Assembly: GCA_963800725.1 (NCBI GenBank)
Contig: CAWDCE010000017.1
Span: 62,001-126,000 of the forward strand
Source: Bog-473 sp963800725
GTDB lineage: Bacteria; Actinomycetota; Acidimicrobiia; Acidimicrobiales; RAAP-2
DNA: 64,000 nucleotides
Reading direction: 5' to 3'
In this document: positions 17,921 through 28,649 of the stretch, piece after piece
Position numbering within the stretch: the first letter of the stretch is position 1
Layout of the letters: each line of letters opens with the position of its first letter
Made by a program: the position numbers and the translations under genes
The notes under the pieces: generated by a model
Told to the model about the DNA's origin: nothing
Databases searched by the model: none
What the model saw: only the letters and a program-made list of their open reading frames with translations

Positions 17921-19183
17921 TTCATTGACCAGACACCTTGGCCCCGAGAGCGTGAGCGCACCAACCAGGTCCTCATAGCCGCGCCCGATGTGGTGGGCGC
18001 CGCTGACCACGGTCTCGCCTTCGGCCACCAAGCCGGCCAGAACCAGCGCCACCCCGGCCCGCAGGTCCGGTGCCCGCACCGGGGCACCCGAGAGGTGATC
18101 GACCCCGCGCACCACCGCATGATGGCCTTCGGTGCGGATGTCGGCCCCCATGCGGCGAAGTTCTTCGACGTAGCGGAACCGGCCCGAGAAGAGATTCTCG
18201 GTCAGGATCCCGACGCCATCGGCCACGGCGAGCATGGCGACAAGAAGCGGGCTGTAGTCGGTGGCGACGCCCGGATAGGGCAGGGTCGCGACGTCGGCCG
18301 ACACGAGCCGCTCGTTCGCGCTGACCACGAGTCCGTCTGGTCCCATCTCGGCCACCACCCCCATCTGGGCCACCTTGCGCAACAACATCTCCATGTGGTC
18401 GGGCCGGGCGTCGGCGATGATCACCTCGCCGCCGGCCATGCCGACGGCGGCAATGTAGGTGGCGGCCACCACCCGGTCGGGCACGACCGTGTGATTGGTC
18501 GGGCAGAGGTGCTCGACGCCTTCGATCACCAGGCGCGACGTGCCCGCACCGCGCACGACGGCCCCCATCGAGCACAGCATGTCGGCCAGGTCGCTCACCT
18601 CGGGCTCTTTGGCCGCGTTCTCGATGATCGTGGTCCCTTTGGCCAACACGGCGGCCATCAAGAGGTTGTCGGTCGCGGTATGGCTCGGGTACTCGAGCAC
18701 CACGGTGGTCCCGATCAACCGGCCGCCGTCGACTCGACCGCGGACCTCACCGTGCGACGACTCGAACTCGGCGCCCATGGCCGCCAGCCCGTTGACATGG
18801 AAGTCAATGGGGCGCTCCCCGAAATCGTCGCCACCGGGCAGGGGCATGTGGGCCTGGCCGCACCGGGCCAAGAGGGCACCGAGTACAACGACCGATGCGC
18901 GCATGCGCTCGACCAGTTCGTAGGGGGCGACGGGATTGAGATCGTCGGCCGCCGGCGACGTGACCGCCACCTTGCCCCCGTCGAGTCGCTCCACCTGCGC
19001 CCCGACCGCCCGCAACACCTGGGCCATCGATTCGACGTCGTCGATATCGGGCACGTTGGACAAGACGCTGCGCCCCTCGGCCAACAGGCACGCCACCATC
19101 AATTTGAGAGCGGAATTCTTCGCTCCGCCGGCTCGGACGGTGCCGTGCAGCGGTCCGTTCGGCTGCACCACGATGCGTTCCAC
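17846..19183 (-). CDS. murA: UDP-N-acetylglucosamine 1-carboxyvinyltransferase, Cys-to-Asp active site
   Basis: 445 residues as read, covering both inside-out barrel domains. It starts PNGPLHGTVRAGGAKNSALK, with the conserved Lys of KNS. The loop that normally carries the fosfomycin-reactive cysteine (PGGCAIG) reads PLPGGDDFGERPIDFH, so Cys is replaced by Asp as in mycobacterial MurA. Such enzymes remain active in the first committed step of peptidoglycan synthesis and resist fosfomycin. GTG 19183 is the start that matches the family N-terminus. The final ~20 residues after LVNEPPV look out of frame; an indel near 17920 probably hides the real stop. Confidence 0.88.
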   Translation of the reverse strand: MERIVVQPNGPLHGTVRAGGAKNSALKLMVACLLAEGRSVLSNVPDIDDVESMAQVLRAVGAQVERLDGGKVAVTSPAADDLNPVAPYELVERMRASVVVLGALLARCGQAHMPLPGGDDFGERPIDFHVNGLAAMGAEFESSHGEVRGRVDGGRLIGTTVVLEYPSHTATDNLLMAAVLAKGTTIIENAAKEPEVSDLADMLCSMGAVVRGAGTSRLVIEGVEHLCPTNHTVVPDRVVAATYIAAVGMAGGEVIIADARPDHMEMLLRKVAQMGVVAEMGPDGLVVSANERLVSADVATLPYPGVATDYSPLLVAMLAVADGVGILTENLFSGRFRYVEELRRMGADIRTEGHHAVVRGVDHLSGAPVRAPDLRAGVALVLAGLVAEGETVVSGAHHIGRGYEDLVGALTLSGPRCLVNEPPVDATQPNCSTSPVATTAWRWPV

Positions 19184-19254
19184 GCTCCCCAGTATCGCCG
19201 CTCGGGCAGGGGGCGCCGGGCCTTTGGGGAACGACGACCAACTATGGTCATGGC

Positions 19255-20251
19255 GTGGCGACTGAACCCCAGGCACCCGACCGAAATCTAGCCATGGAGC
19301 TGGTCCGCACCACCGAGGCGGCGGCCATGGCCGCCAGCCGGTGGATGGGCCGGGGCGACAAACTCGGGGCCGACGGCGCCGCCGTCGAGGCCATGCGGAT
19401 CGTGCTCGCGTCGGTCCAGATGGACGGGATCGTCGTCATTGGCGAGGGCGAGAAGGACAACGCCCCGATGCTCTTTAATGGGGAGAAGATCGGCGACGGC
19501 TCGCCGCCCCATGACCGACATCGCCGTCGACCCGATCGACGGCACCACCTTGACCGCCCTCGGTCGTGGCGGGGCGCTGGCGGTGATCGCGGTGTCTGAA
19601 CGCGGCACGATGTTCGACCCGGGGCCGTGTGTCTACATGGAAAAGATCGCCGTCGGGCCCCGCGCCAAGGGGGCGTGCGACATCCGCCGCACGCCCAGCG
19701 AAAACCTCTCCGCCCTCTCAGAGGCGCTCGGGCGACCAGTGCGCGACCTGACCGCCGTCATCCTCGACCGCCCCCGCCACGACGAGCTCATCGCCGAGGT
19801 GCGCTCGACCGGGGCGCGCATCCGTCTCATCACCGACGGCGACGTTGCCGGGGCCATCGCCACCGGTTGGCCCGGTGCCGGCACCGACATCCTCTTCGGC
19901 ATTGGCGGCACGCCCGAGGGCGTGCTGGCCGCCGCCGCCCTCAAGTGCATGGGGGGCGAGATCCTCGGCCGGCTCTATCCGCGGAATGACGACGAACGCG
20001 CCGCGGCGGTCGCTGCGGGCTATGACCTCGATGCCGTCTTGATGACCGACGACCTGGTGCAGGGGGACAACTGCTTCTTCGCCGCCACCGGCATCACCGA
20101 CGGTGAGCTGCTCCAGGGCGTCCAGTACCACGAGTTCGGCGCGACCACCCAGTCACTGGTCATGCGATCGAAATCGGGCACGGTGCGAAAGATCGACGCC
20201 AGCCACGCACTGGCCAAGCTCTCCGAATTCAGTTCGGTCGCCTTCGACTGA
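19255..20251 (+). CDS. glpX: Fructose-1,6-bisphosphatase class II, one frameshift
   Basis: About 331 residues joined. The N-terminal half runs through GEGEKDNAPMLFNGEKIGDG; after a CCCC run near 19507 the reading continues in another frame with TDIAVDPIDGTTL, the metal-binding motif of the Li-sensitive phosphatase fold. Later segments RIRLITDGDVAGAI and GIGGTPEGVLAAAALKC are intact. It hydrolyses fructose-1,6-bisphosphate in gluconeogenesis. The GTG start at 19255 lies in the short divergent gap to murA. Confidence 0.9.
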
Positions 20252-20272
20252 CGCCGGGCGGGCCCTGAGAAA

Positions 20273-20491
20273 TCAGGTCAGCTGGGTGAAGGTCAGCCCG
20301 TTGAAGATGTGCAGCATGAAGAACACGAGTGCGGCGATGGGGACGAGTGCGGCGAAGACCACGGCGGTCCCCGCCGCGATGCGCATCACCACGTTCGCCC
20401 GCCGCACCACCGGGTGCCGTGTCGCCTCGCTCAGGGTCTCGGTGGACGTCTCGTCAATGGCACCGGGCACGAAAACTTCGGACTCATCCAT
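20273..20491 (-). CDS. Small single-pass membrane protein
   Basis: 72 residues from ATG 20491. A charged, Thr/Glu-rich N-terminal half is followed by one long hydrophobic stretch (AAGTAVVFAALVPIAALVFFML). I do not recognise the family. It lies 230 nt downstream of atpC on the same strand and converges on glpX, so it could be the tail of the ATP synthase transcript or independently transcribed. Confidence 0.5.
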   Translation of the reverse strand: MDESEVFVPGAIDETSTETLSEATRHPVVRRANVVMRIAAGTAVVFAALVPIAALVFFMLHIFNGLTFTQLT

Positions 20492-20722
20492 GCCTGCACC
20501 CGACCCGCGGCATGCGAACTGCGGCCAATGCACCAATGCGGTGATGGAACGGACGTGAAGTGAGCTGCCAGTCGCCCATGTGACTCCCATTTCTTTCCCA
20601 CCAGGGTCACCGGGGTCTGGGGCAACGTACTTGGAATCCCCAACGTAGCATCGCGTCCGATCGGGCGAGCGTCGACCGAGCACCCGGTCGTGGCCTATGG
20701 CGCGAGCGGAGAGCGGGGATTG

Positions 20723-21241
20723 TCAGTCAGTCGTGCCGGTGGCGACCTCGAGGCGCAACTCGGCCCGGGCCAGGGCGGCCTCCGCGTCGGCGAGGGCAGA
20801 ACGGGATCCGTCCTCGCCGCCTTGGCTCTCGGGCGTGGCCGCCCGCCCCGAGCTCAGTTCGGCCACCCGGGCCACAGCGGCCTCTTTGGCCAGCTCAGCC
20901 CGGGGTACATCGATCTCGGTGGCGAGTTCGGCCACCCCGGCCAGCACCGTGACCTTGGTGGAGAGGCCCGGCAACGGCCCATCGCCTTCGGCCAGGCCGT
21001 CGGCCGCGCCGGGGCTGGTGTCGACCTGGACGAACCCGCCGTGCACGGCCAGATGCTGGGCGGTGCCGTCGGGACCTTGCACGCTCACATGACAAGGCAC
21101 GACGTCGCCCACCAATGGGGTGTGCCCGTCGAGCACGGTCAAGGAGCCCTCAGAAGTAGCCAACACGATGGACGTGGCCCCGCCGGCCACCAGGGCCTGC
21201 TCGGGCGTGACGACCTCGACCCCAAAGACGCCGTCGGCCAC
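20723..21241 (-). CDS. atpC: F-type ATP synthase subunit epsilon
   Basis: 172 residues, longer than the usual ~130. The beta-sandwich N-terminal domain is recognisable (FGVEVVTPEQALVAG, SEGSLTVLDGHTPLVGDV, AVHGGFVQV). A Gly/Asp-rich insertion of about 15 residues precedes the strand TKVTVLAGVAELATEID, and the C-terminal helical part is Ala/Glu rich. Epsilon links the catalytic head to the c-ring and can inhibit ATP hydrolysis. The GTG start overlaps the atpD stop by one base. Confidence 0.88.
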   Translation of the reverse strand: MADGVFGVEVVTPEQALVAGGATSIVLATSEGSLTVLDGHTPLVGDVVPCHVSVQGPDGTAQHLAVHGGFVQVDTSPGAADGLAEGDGPLPGLSTKVTVLAGVAELATEIDVPRAELAKEAAVARVAELSSGRAATPESQGGEDGSRSALADAEAALARAELRLEVATGTTD

Positions 21242-22695
21242 TAGCCCGCCTCGTCTTGGAGGGTCTTGGCCTTCGCCAGCACCGACTCCACCCCACCGAC
21301 GTTCAAGAAGGCCTGCTCGGGGATGTTGTCGAGGTCACCGTTGACCAGGGCTTCGAACGACTCGACCGTCTCGTCGATCGGCACGAAGATCCCCGGCACG
21401 CCGGTGAAGACCTCGGCCACGAAGAACGGCTGGGACAAGAAGCGCTGGATCTTGCGGGCCCGGGTCACCGTCACCCGGTCCTCTTCTGAGAGTTCGTCCA
21501 TCCCCAAGATGGCGATGATGTCTTGGAGCTCCTTGTAGCGCTGCAGCACCTCTTGGACCCGGCGGGCCACGGCGTAGTGGCGCTCACCCACGATCTCTGG
21601 CGCCAAGATGTTCGAGGTCGAGGCCAGCGGGTCGACCGCCGGGTAGATGCCGAGGGCCGCGATCTGGCGGGAGAGCTCGGTGGTCGCGTCGAGGTGGGTG
21701 AAGGTGGTGAAGGGGGCGGGGTCGGTGTAGTCGTCGGCCGGCACGTAGACGGCCTGGAGGGAGGTGATCGACTTTCCCTTGGTCGAGGTGATGCGCTCTT
21801 GGAGCTCGCCCATCTCGTCGGCCAAGGTGGGCTGGTAGCCCACCGCCGAGGGCATGCGGCCGAGCAAGGTCGAGACTTCGGAGCCGGCCTGGACGAAGCG
21901 GAAGATGTTGTCGACGAAGAGCAGCACGTCCTGGTTCTGCACGTCACGGAAGTACTCGGCCATGGTCAAGGCGGCCAGGGCGACGCGCAGGCGCACCCCG
22001 GGGGGCTCGTCCATCTGTCCGTAGACGAGGGCGGCCTTGTCGATCACGCCGGACTCTTGCATCTCGAGCCACATGTCGGTGCCCTCTCGGGTGCGCTCGC
22101 CGACACCGGCGAAGACCGACACCCCACCGTGCTGTTGGGCGACCCGGTGGATCATCTCTTGGATGATGACCGTCTTGCCCACGCCGGCCCCGCCGAACAG
22201 GCCGATCTTGCCACCTTGGACGTAGGGCTCGAGCAGGTCGACCACCTTGATCCCGGTCTCGAACATCTGGGCCCGGGGCTCGAGCTGGTCGAAGGCCGGT
22301 GCGTTGCGGTGGATCTCCCAGTAGTCGTCGACGCCTTCGATGGATTCGGTGTCGAGGGGCTGGCCGAGCACGTTGAACACGTGGCCGAGCACCGCGTTGC
22401 CGACGGGCACCGTGATGCCGCGGCCGAGGTTGCGCACCGGGGCGCCGCGGACGAGTCCGTCGGTCTGTTGCATGCAGATGCACCGCACCCGACCGTCGCC
22501 GATCTGTTGGGCCACCTCGGCGGTGACGGTGGTGTTCTCCCCGTCGAGCTCGATGTTGAACTCAACGGCGTGGTTGATCTCTGGCAACGCGTGGGGTGGG
22601 AACTCCACGTCGATGACCGGCCCGGCAATGGCGACGACGCGGCCGTCCTCGAGGGTGCCGGCAGGTACGGTGTCTTGCGCGGTAGCGGTGGTCAT
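21241..22695 (-). CDS. atpD: F-type ATP synthase subunit beta (catalytic)
   Basis: 484 residues. P-loop GGAGVGKTV, catalytic Glu in AGVGERTREG, Walker B VLLFVDNIFRF, and the DELSEEDR segment for gamma contact. ATG 22695 is preferred over the in-frame TTG 22704: GGGAG lies ten bases before the ATG but only one base before the TTG. Uninterrupted reading frame, unlike its alpha and gamma partners. Confidence 0.97.
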   Translation of the reverse strand: MTTATAQDTVPAGTLEDGRVVAIAGPVIDVEFPPHALPEINHAVEFNIELDGENTTVTAEVAQQIGDGRVRCICMQQTDGLVRGAPVRNLGRGITVPVGNAVLGHVFNVLGQPLDTESIEGVDDYWEIHRNAPAFDQLEPRAQMFETGIKVVDLLEPYVQGGKIGLFGGAGVGKTVIIQEMIHRVAQQHGGVSVFAGVGERTREGTDMWLEMQESGVIDKAALVYGQMDEPPGVRLRVALAALTMAEYFRDVQNQDVLLFVDNIFRFVQAGSEVSTLLGRMPSAVGYQPTLADEMGELQERITSTKGKSITSLQAVYVPADDYTDPAPFTTFTHLDATTELSRQIAALGIYPAVDPLASTSNILAPEIVGERHYAVARRVQEVLQRYKELQDIIAILGMDELSEEDRVTVTRARKIQRFLSQPFFVAEVFTGVPGIFVPIDETVESFEALVNGDLDNIPEQAFLNVGGVESVLAKAKTLQDEAG

Positions 22696-22700
22696 AGTGG

Positions 22701-23607
22701 TCAAGCTCCCTTCGACTGGCGGAGCGCTTCGGCGCCGCCGACGATTTCCATGATCTCGGTGGTAATGGCGTCCTGACGGGCGCGGTTCATAACTCGGGTC
22801 AGTGTGCGGACCAGCTCATCGGCGTTGTCAGTTGCGGCCGCCATGGCCCGCTGCTGGGCCGTGAAGAACGAGGCGGCACCTTCGAGGAGGGCGGCAAAGA
22901 TCTCGGCCTCGGCCGCGCGCGGGGCGAGTTCACCCAGCAGCTTCTCGGGTTCGGGCTCGAATTCGGTGTAGCCGACCAACTCGGGCTCGTGGCACCACCG
23001 CTTCTTCGGGTTCGACCGGCAGGGGGAGCGGCAACATCTGGAGTGTCTCGACTCGCTGGGTCCCCGCCGAGATGAACCGGGTGGCCACCACCTGCACGAG
23101 GTCCATCTCCCCCGCCACGAACGGGGCCGTGACGATGGAGGCAATCATGCGGGCGTCGGCGAACTCGGGTCGATCCGCAATGCCGGGGAAGGACTGCTCG
23201 ACGGCGATGCCCCGGTAACGAAAGTACGACGGCGCCTTCTTGCCGACCGTCCACAAGGTGACCTCCGCCCCGTTGGCCACATGGGCCGCAATGACCCGCT
23301 CGGTCGCACGGAAGACGCCGGTGTTGTAGGAGCCGGCCAACCCGCGGTCACCAACGATGGCGAGGACGCCGACCTTTTGCGGTGCCTCGGGCGTGCCGAG
23401 CAGCTTCTTGGCCGCGGTCGGGTCCGCGGCGGCGGTGACGCGGAGAATCCGGGCCATGCCGAGGCGGTAGGGAAGATTGGCCGCGATGCGGTTCTGGGCC
23501 CGCACGATGCGCGACGCCGCGATGAGTTCCATCGCTTTGGTGATCTTCCTCGTGGACTGCACGCTGCGGATTCGACGCCGCAGGACGCGCTCTTGGCCTC
23601 CGGCCAT
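22701..23607 (-). CDS. atpG: F-type ATP synthase subunit gamma, one frameshift
   Basis: About 301 residues joined. The N-terminal coiled-coil helix (LRRRIRSVQSTRKITKAMEL) and the C-terminal helix (MNRARQDAITTEIMEIVGGAEAL) that form the central rotor shaft are both present. The frame changes near 22990, between LPVEPEEAV and HEPELVGYTEFEP. The ATG at 23607 follows the true atpA stop (23611) by three bases. Confidence 0.93.
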
Positions 23608-23610
23608 GAA

Positions 23611-25134
<1,524 letters not shown>

Positions 25135-25135
<1 letters not shown>

Positions 25136-26089
25136 CAGACTGCTCCCTCTGTATCTGTCGTCGTACTCGTTGTGTGCGCCAATCCGGCGCCGACCTTGCT
25201 GTCTTCCCAACCACCCGGCATCAGATGCTCACGTAACGCATCGATCTTTCCCCGTGCCGACGCGTCGACCTGGAGGTCGCCGATCTGGATCACCGCACCA
25301 CTCAAGAGCGTGGGGTCGATGACCACCTGGAGTTCAACGGGGGCGCCCGCCAAGGCCGCCATCGAGTCCGAGAGTCGTTGCGCTTGTGCGGGCTCGACCG
25401 GCTCGGCGGCGCGCACCCGAGCGATGCGCCAACCCCGGGCCTTGGCGGTCAGCTCGACCAAGAAGTCCAACGTCCCGACCAGGTCGCGGGCCCGACCGAC
25501 CGCCACCACGTAGCGGATCAGCGCCAGCGCGGCGGGGGTCACCTTCCCGTTGAGCAATTGATCGGCCAGCGCTTGACGTGATTCCACGTCGAGGTCGCGG
25601 TTGACCAGGGCACGGCGCAGCTCTGGGGTGGCATCGACGATACGGGCGAAGCGGAACAGTTCGTCTTCGAGCTCTTCGAGGTCTGCCATCTCGTGGTCCT
25701 CGTGGAGTGCGGTGGCATAGCCGCCCACCCGCTGGCGCGAGGCCGAAGAGGCTCAGCGGTGCCTCTTCCTCATCGAATCCGTCGGCGATGTGGCGGGTCC
25801 GGTTGGCCAGCCAGTTGAGGGCGGTGGGCACCTCGGTCGCCTTGACCACCGCACTGGCGAAGGCGGCCAGGCGACGGGCGCCCGGCGACACCTTGTCCGC
25901 CAACAATTCGAGCATGACGGCCCGGCGCACCGGTCCGCGCATGGTGGTGTCGGTGAGCACGCTGTGCAGCGCATTGTTCGAGAGCACCAGCTCCTCGATC
26001 GCCTCGAGGTCGCGCGCCAAGGTCGCGACACCATCGGTGCCGACGCTCTCGACGACCGCAGCCGTGTAGCCCTGAAGCGCCGGATTCAC
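25135..26089 (-). CDS. atpH: F-type ATP synthase subunit delta, extended, one frameshift
   Basis: About 317 residues joined, against ~180 in most bacteria. Residues 1-115 form a helical segment that itself resembles the delta N-terminal domain (LLADKVSPGARRLAAF, ANRTRHIADG). A short linker LFGLAPAGG follows, then a second delta unit with LLNGKVTPAALALIRYVVAVGR and the C-terminal LLSGAVIQIGDLQVDAS. Mycobacterial delta is likewise enlarged through its b-delta fusion, but here atpF is a separate gene. The frame shift lies near 25730. GTG 26089 overlaps the atpF stop (GTGA). Delta forms the peripheral stalk cap on F1. Confidence 0.88.
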
Positions 26090-26634
26090 CGCTGCGCCAC
26101 CGCTCCGGTTGCCGCGCCACCCGCCGCATCGGCCTGGAGAGCGGCAACTGCCTCATCGATCAGGTCCCGGTGGGCCTCGGCGTTGACCTCGCGCCCGATC
26201 ACCTGCTCGACCACCTCCATGACGATTTCGCTCATCTTGGACGCGGCCTCATCGACGGCGCGCTGGCGGACCAGCCCGACCTCGGTTTCGGCGTTACCGA
26301 CGATCCGCTCGTACTCGGCCTGCCCCTTGGCCTGGGCGTCGGTGCGCACCTGCTCCGCCGTCTTGTTGGCCTGGGCGACGATCTCGCGGGCGGTGTGACG
26401 CGCCTCTTCGAGCACGTTGCGGCGCTCGTCGTCGGCCGCTTCGGCATCGGCCTTGGCCTGGTCGGCCGCCTCGAGCGAAGAGCGGATCTGTTCTTGGCGC
26501 CTCTCCATTGCCGCGTTGAGTGGCGGGAGGACCTTCTTCACGATGATGGCGATCAGGATCAACGAGACAGCCAGCTCGATGAAGAAGGTGCCGTTTGGGA
26601 GGAGGAATATGCCTGCGGTGGTCATGATGCTCAC
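26086..26634 (-). CDS. atpF: F-type ATP synthase subunit b
   Basis: 182 residues. One N-terminal membrane helix (FFIELAVSLILIAIIVKKVLPPL) leads into a long charged helical region rich in Ala, Glu, Arg and Gln, the peripheral-stalk coiled coil. The start may be GTG 26634 or ATG 26625; GGAG lies three bases before the former and twelve before the latter. Uninterrupted frame. Confidence 0.92.
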   Translation of the reverse strand: MSIMTTAGIFLLPNGTFFIELAVSLILIAIIVKKVLPPLNAAMERRQEQIRSSLEAADQAKADAEAADDERRNVLEEARHTAREIVAQANKTAEQVRTDAQAKGQAEYERIVGNAETEVGLVRQRAVDEAASKMSEIVMEVVEQVIGREVNAEAHRDLIDEAVAALQADAAGGAATGAVAQR

Positions 26635-26725
26635 GGTCTCCGGTTCGTATCCGGGATGTTGACGATGGACGAAGGGTTACTTTGGCGCGGGCGCCGCACA
26701 ACGGCGGGCCCGCGCCGGGGCATCC

Positions 26726-26998
26726 CTACTTGACGCTCTTGGCGGCGAAGACGTAGATGAAGACGACCATGAACAACAAGTTGATGAAGTACATGGCCTC
26801 TACCAATCCGACCGTCAAGAAGAAGTACTGACGGGCCTTGGCCTCAATCTCGGGCTGCCGGGCGATGGCCGCGATGGTCTGCGAACCGGCCAGGCCGTCA
26901 CCGACGGCTGCACCGACGGCACCCCCACCGAGCGCGAGTCCGCCACCGACGAGTGCGCCGGCGATGCGAACCGCCCCTTCCATTGTGTCTGCTGCCAT
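26726..26998 (-). CDS. atpE: F-type ATP synthase subunit c (proton ring)
   Basis: 90 residues, two membrane helices joined by the polar loop ARQPE. The N-terminal helix is Gly-rich (GGGLALGGGAVGAAVGDG) and the C-terminal helix has the ion-binding Glu in VGLVEAMYF. No extra sodium-ligand residues are evident, so proton coupling is likely. Confidence 0.95.
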   Translation of the reverse strand: MAADTMEGAVRIAGALVGGGLALGGGAVGAAVGDGLAGSQTIAAIARQPEIEAKARQYFFLTVGLVEAMYFINLLFMVVFIYVFAAKSVK

Positions 26999-27061
26999 GT
27001 GTCTTCTCCTTTATCGAGACTTGGTGAAATCGGCTGGGTTCGTTGCAATTGGTCATTGGAA

Positions 27062-27790
27062 CTAATGCTCCTCGTCGTGGCTCATGCCCATGCCCAGATA
27101 CATGATGGTGAGCAGTCCGAAGATGAAGGCCTGAATGGCCCCGATGAACAACTCGTCGAAGGGCTTCCAGATGGCGAGGCCGATCCACGAGAGATACGGG
27201 GGGATCAGGGTCACGATCACCGAGATCATGAGGACTCCCGAAAAGATGTTCCCGAAGAGTCGGAAGGTCATGGTGATCGGCTTGGTGATCTCTTCGATGA
27301 TGTTGATCGGGGTGAGGGCGGCGTAGGGCTGCGCGTAGTGCTTGAAGTAGCCCTTGTAGCCACGCTCGCGCACCGAATTCACGTGCACGAGGACGAACAC
27401 GATCAGCGCCAGGGCGAGCGGGAGATTGACGTCTCCGGTCGGGGGCGCCAGAAATCCGGGGTCGCCGCTCGGGATGAAGGCCAGCCAGTTGCAGATCAAG
27501 ATGAAGAAGAAGATGGTGACCCCGAGCCCGACGAAACGCCGGCCCTTGGGGCCAATGGCCGACTCCGCCAGGTCTGCCACCTGCTCGGTCATGGTCTCCC
27601 AGAAGAGCTGCAGCTTGCCGGGGACCCCCGACGTCACGTTGCGCACCATCAAGAAAGCGAAGGTGAGCACGATGGCGGCAGCGATGAGGGTGGTCCACAC
27701 CACGTCGAGGTAGATGGTCATCCCAAAGACATGGACGACACCATGGTGCTCACCAATGGTGATGGTGCCACTGGCCAAGATCATGTTCAT
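27062..27790 (-). CDS. atpB: F-type ATP synthase subunit a
   Basis: 242 residues, about six membrane helices. The stator arginine is in TFRLFGNIFSG, and ELFIGAIQAFIFGLLTIMYL forms the final helix pair. It provides the proton half-channels against the c-ring. ATG 27790 overlaps the upstream AtpI-like stop (ATGA). Confidence 0.95.
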   Translation of the reverse strand: MNMILASGTITIGEHHGVVHVFGMTIYLDVVWTTLIAAAIVLTFAFLMVRNVTSGVPGKLQLFWETMTEQVADLAESAIGPKGRRFVGLGVTIFFFILICNWLAFIPSGDPGFLAPPTGDVNLPLALALIVFVLVHVNSVRERGYKGYFKHYAQPYAALTPINIIEEITKPITMTFRLFGNIFSGVLMISVIVTLIPPYLSWIGLAIWKPFDELFIGAIQAFIFGLLTIMYLGMGMSHDEEH

Positions 27791-28206
27791 TGGATCCCCG
27801 AGCTGACAAGCACGCGGCCGACGTTGACCACGAAGACAATTTGGAAGATCACGAGACCGACGACCGCGCCGATGCCGAGTGGGCCATTGAGGAACAAGAG
27901 GCCGATGGCGATGGCGGTGATGACTCCGAGGCGGGTCACGCTCTTGGTCCCCATCGCCCGGCGCAGCACCTTGCGGTCGGTCTCACCTTTGGTCTGCATC
28001 TTGGCGACCCCCGCATCGAGGAACCGAAGGTTCACAATGGCCATCGCCAGTCCAATCACGATGCCGAGTGCGGTCCATGGCTGCGAAAAGAGCATGGCGA
28101 TGACGACGGCGGCGACGCCGACGATCAGGGCGGAGAGGGTGGTGCGCCGCAGCACCTTGGCGAGGGCGGTGCCCTCGAGGTCTGAGAGTCCGTCCATCAT
28201 CGGCAC
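27787..28206 (-). CDS. AtpI-like membrane protein upstream of ATP synthase
   Basis: 139 residues with four hydrophobic segments grouped in two pairs and a basic hydrophilic loop (KMQTKGETDRKVLRRAMG) between them. Position directly before atpB with a 4-nt overlap, plus the four-helix layout, match ATP synthase subunit I, implicated in c-ring assembly. Primary similarity is low. Start may be GTG 28206 or ATG 28200. Confidence 0.7.
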   Translation of the reverse strand: MPMMDGLSDLEGTALAKVLRRTTLSALIVGVAAVVIAMLFSQPWTALGIVIGLAMAIVNLRFLDAGVAKMQTKGETDRKVLRRAMGTKSVTRLGVITAIAIGLLFLNGPLGIGAVVGLVIFQIVFVVNVGRVLVSSGIQ

Positions 28207-28216
28207 GGCGCGGCCC

Positions 28217-28462
28217 CTAGAGGTATTGACGGATTTGTGTGATCACGCTGGCCACCGCAGCGGCCAGGCCCAGCACCAGCCCGATCACGAAGTACAGCGG
28301 GGCGGTGTGCCAATGCGAGTCCGCCCACACCCCGGCGAACACCGGCACCGCCACACAGACGGCGGCAGAGAGGCCCATGCCCAAGAACGCGACCGCTCCG
28401 GGAAGCGGTTTGGGGTCGCCCTCCGGCGCCGACGCCGGATGCTCGAGCGGTTCTGGATCCAT
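28217..28462 (-). CDS. AtpZ-like small membrane protein
   Basis: 81 residues from ATG 28462. A Pro/Glu-rich N-terminus is followed by two membrane helices (LGMGLSAAVCVAVPVFAGVWAD and YFVIGLVLGLAAAVASVI). The two-helix AtpZ/AtpI form is commonly the first gene of actinobacterial atp operons. The ~190 nt before it carry no gene and may hold the atp promoter. Confidence 0.68.
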   Translation of the reverse strand: MDPEPLEHPASAPEGDPKPLPGAVAFLGMGLSAAVCVAVPVFAGVWADSHWHTAPLYFVIGLVLGLAAAVASVITQIRQYL

Positions 28463-28649
28463 CACGCACCGGGGCGCGCACAAGGACGTCTACTGGACAA
28501 CACACGCGTTTTCCTCTCCTTTACGCGGTGCGTGGCGAGCCAGAGTCCAACGTCTGACTAACCGCGAACGCGGAGTCTGGCGAGGCGAGGTGGACGAAAA
28601 ACACGGGCATCATCATCGCACCTTGGCCCCGATCCCGTCCAAACGTTCC

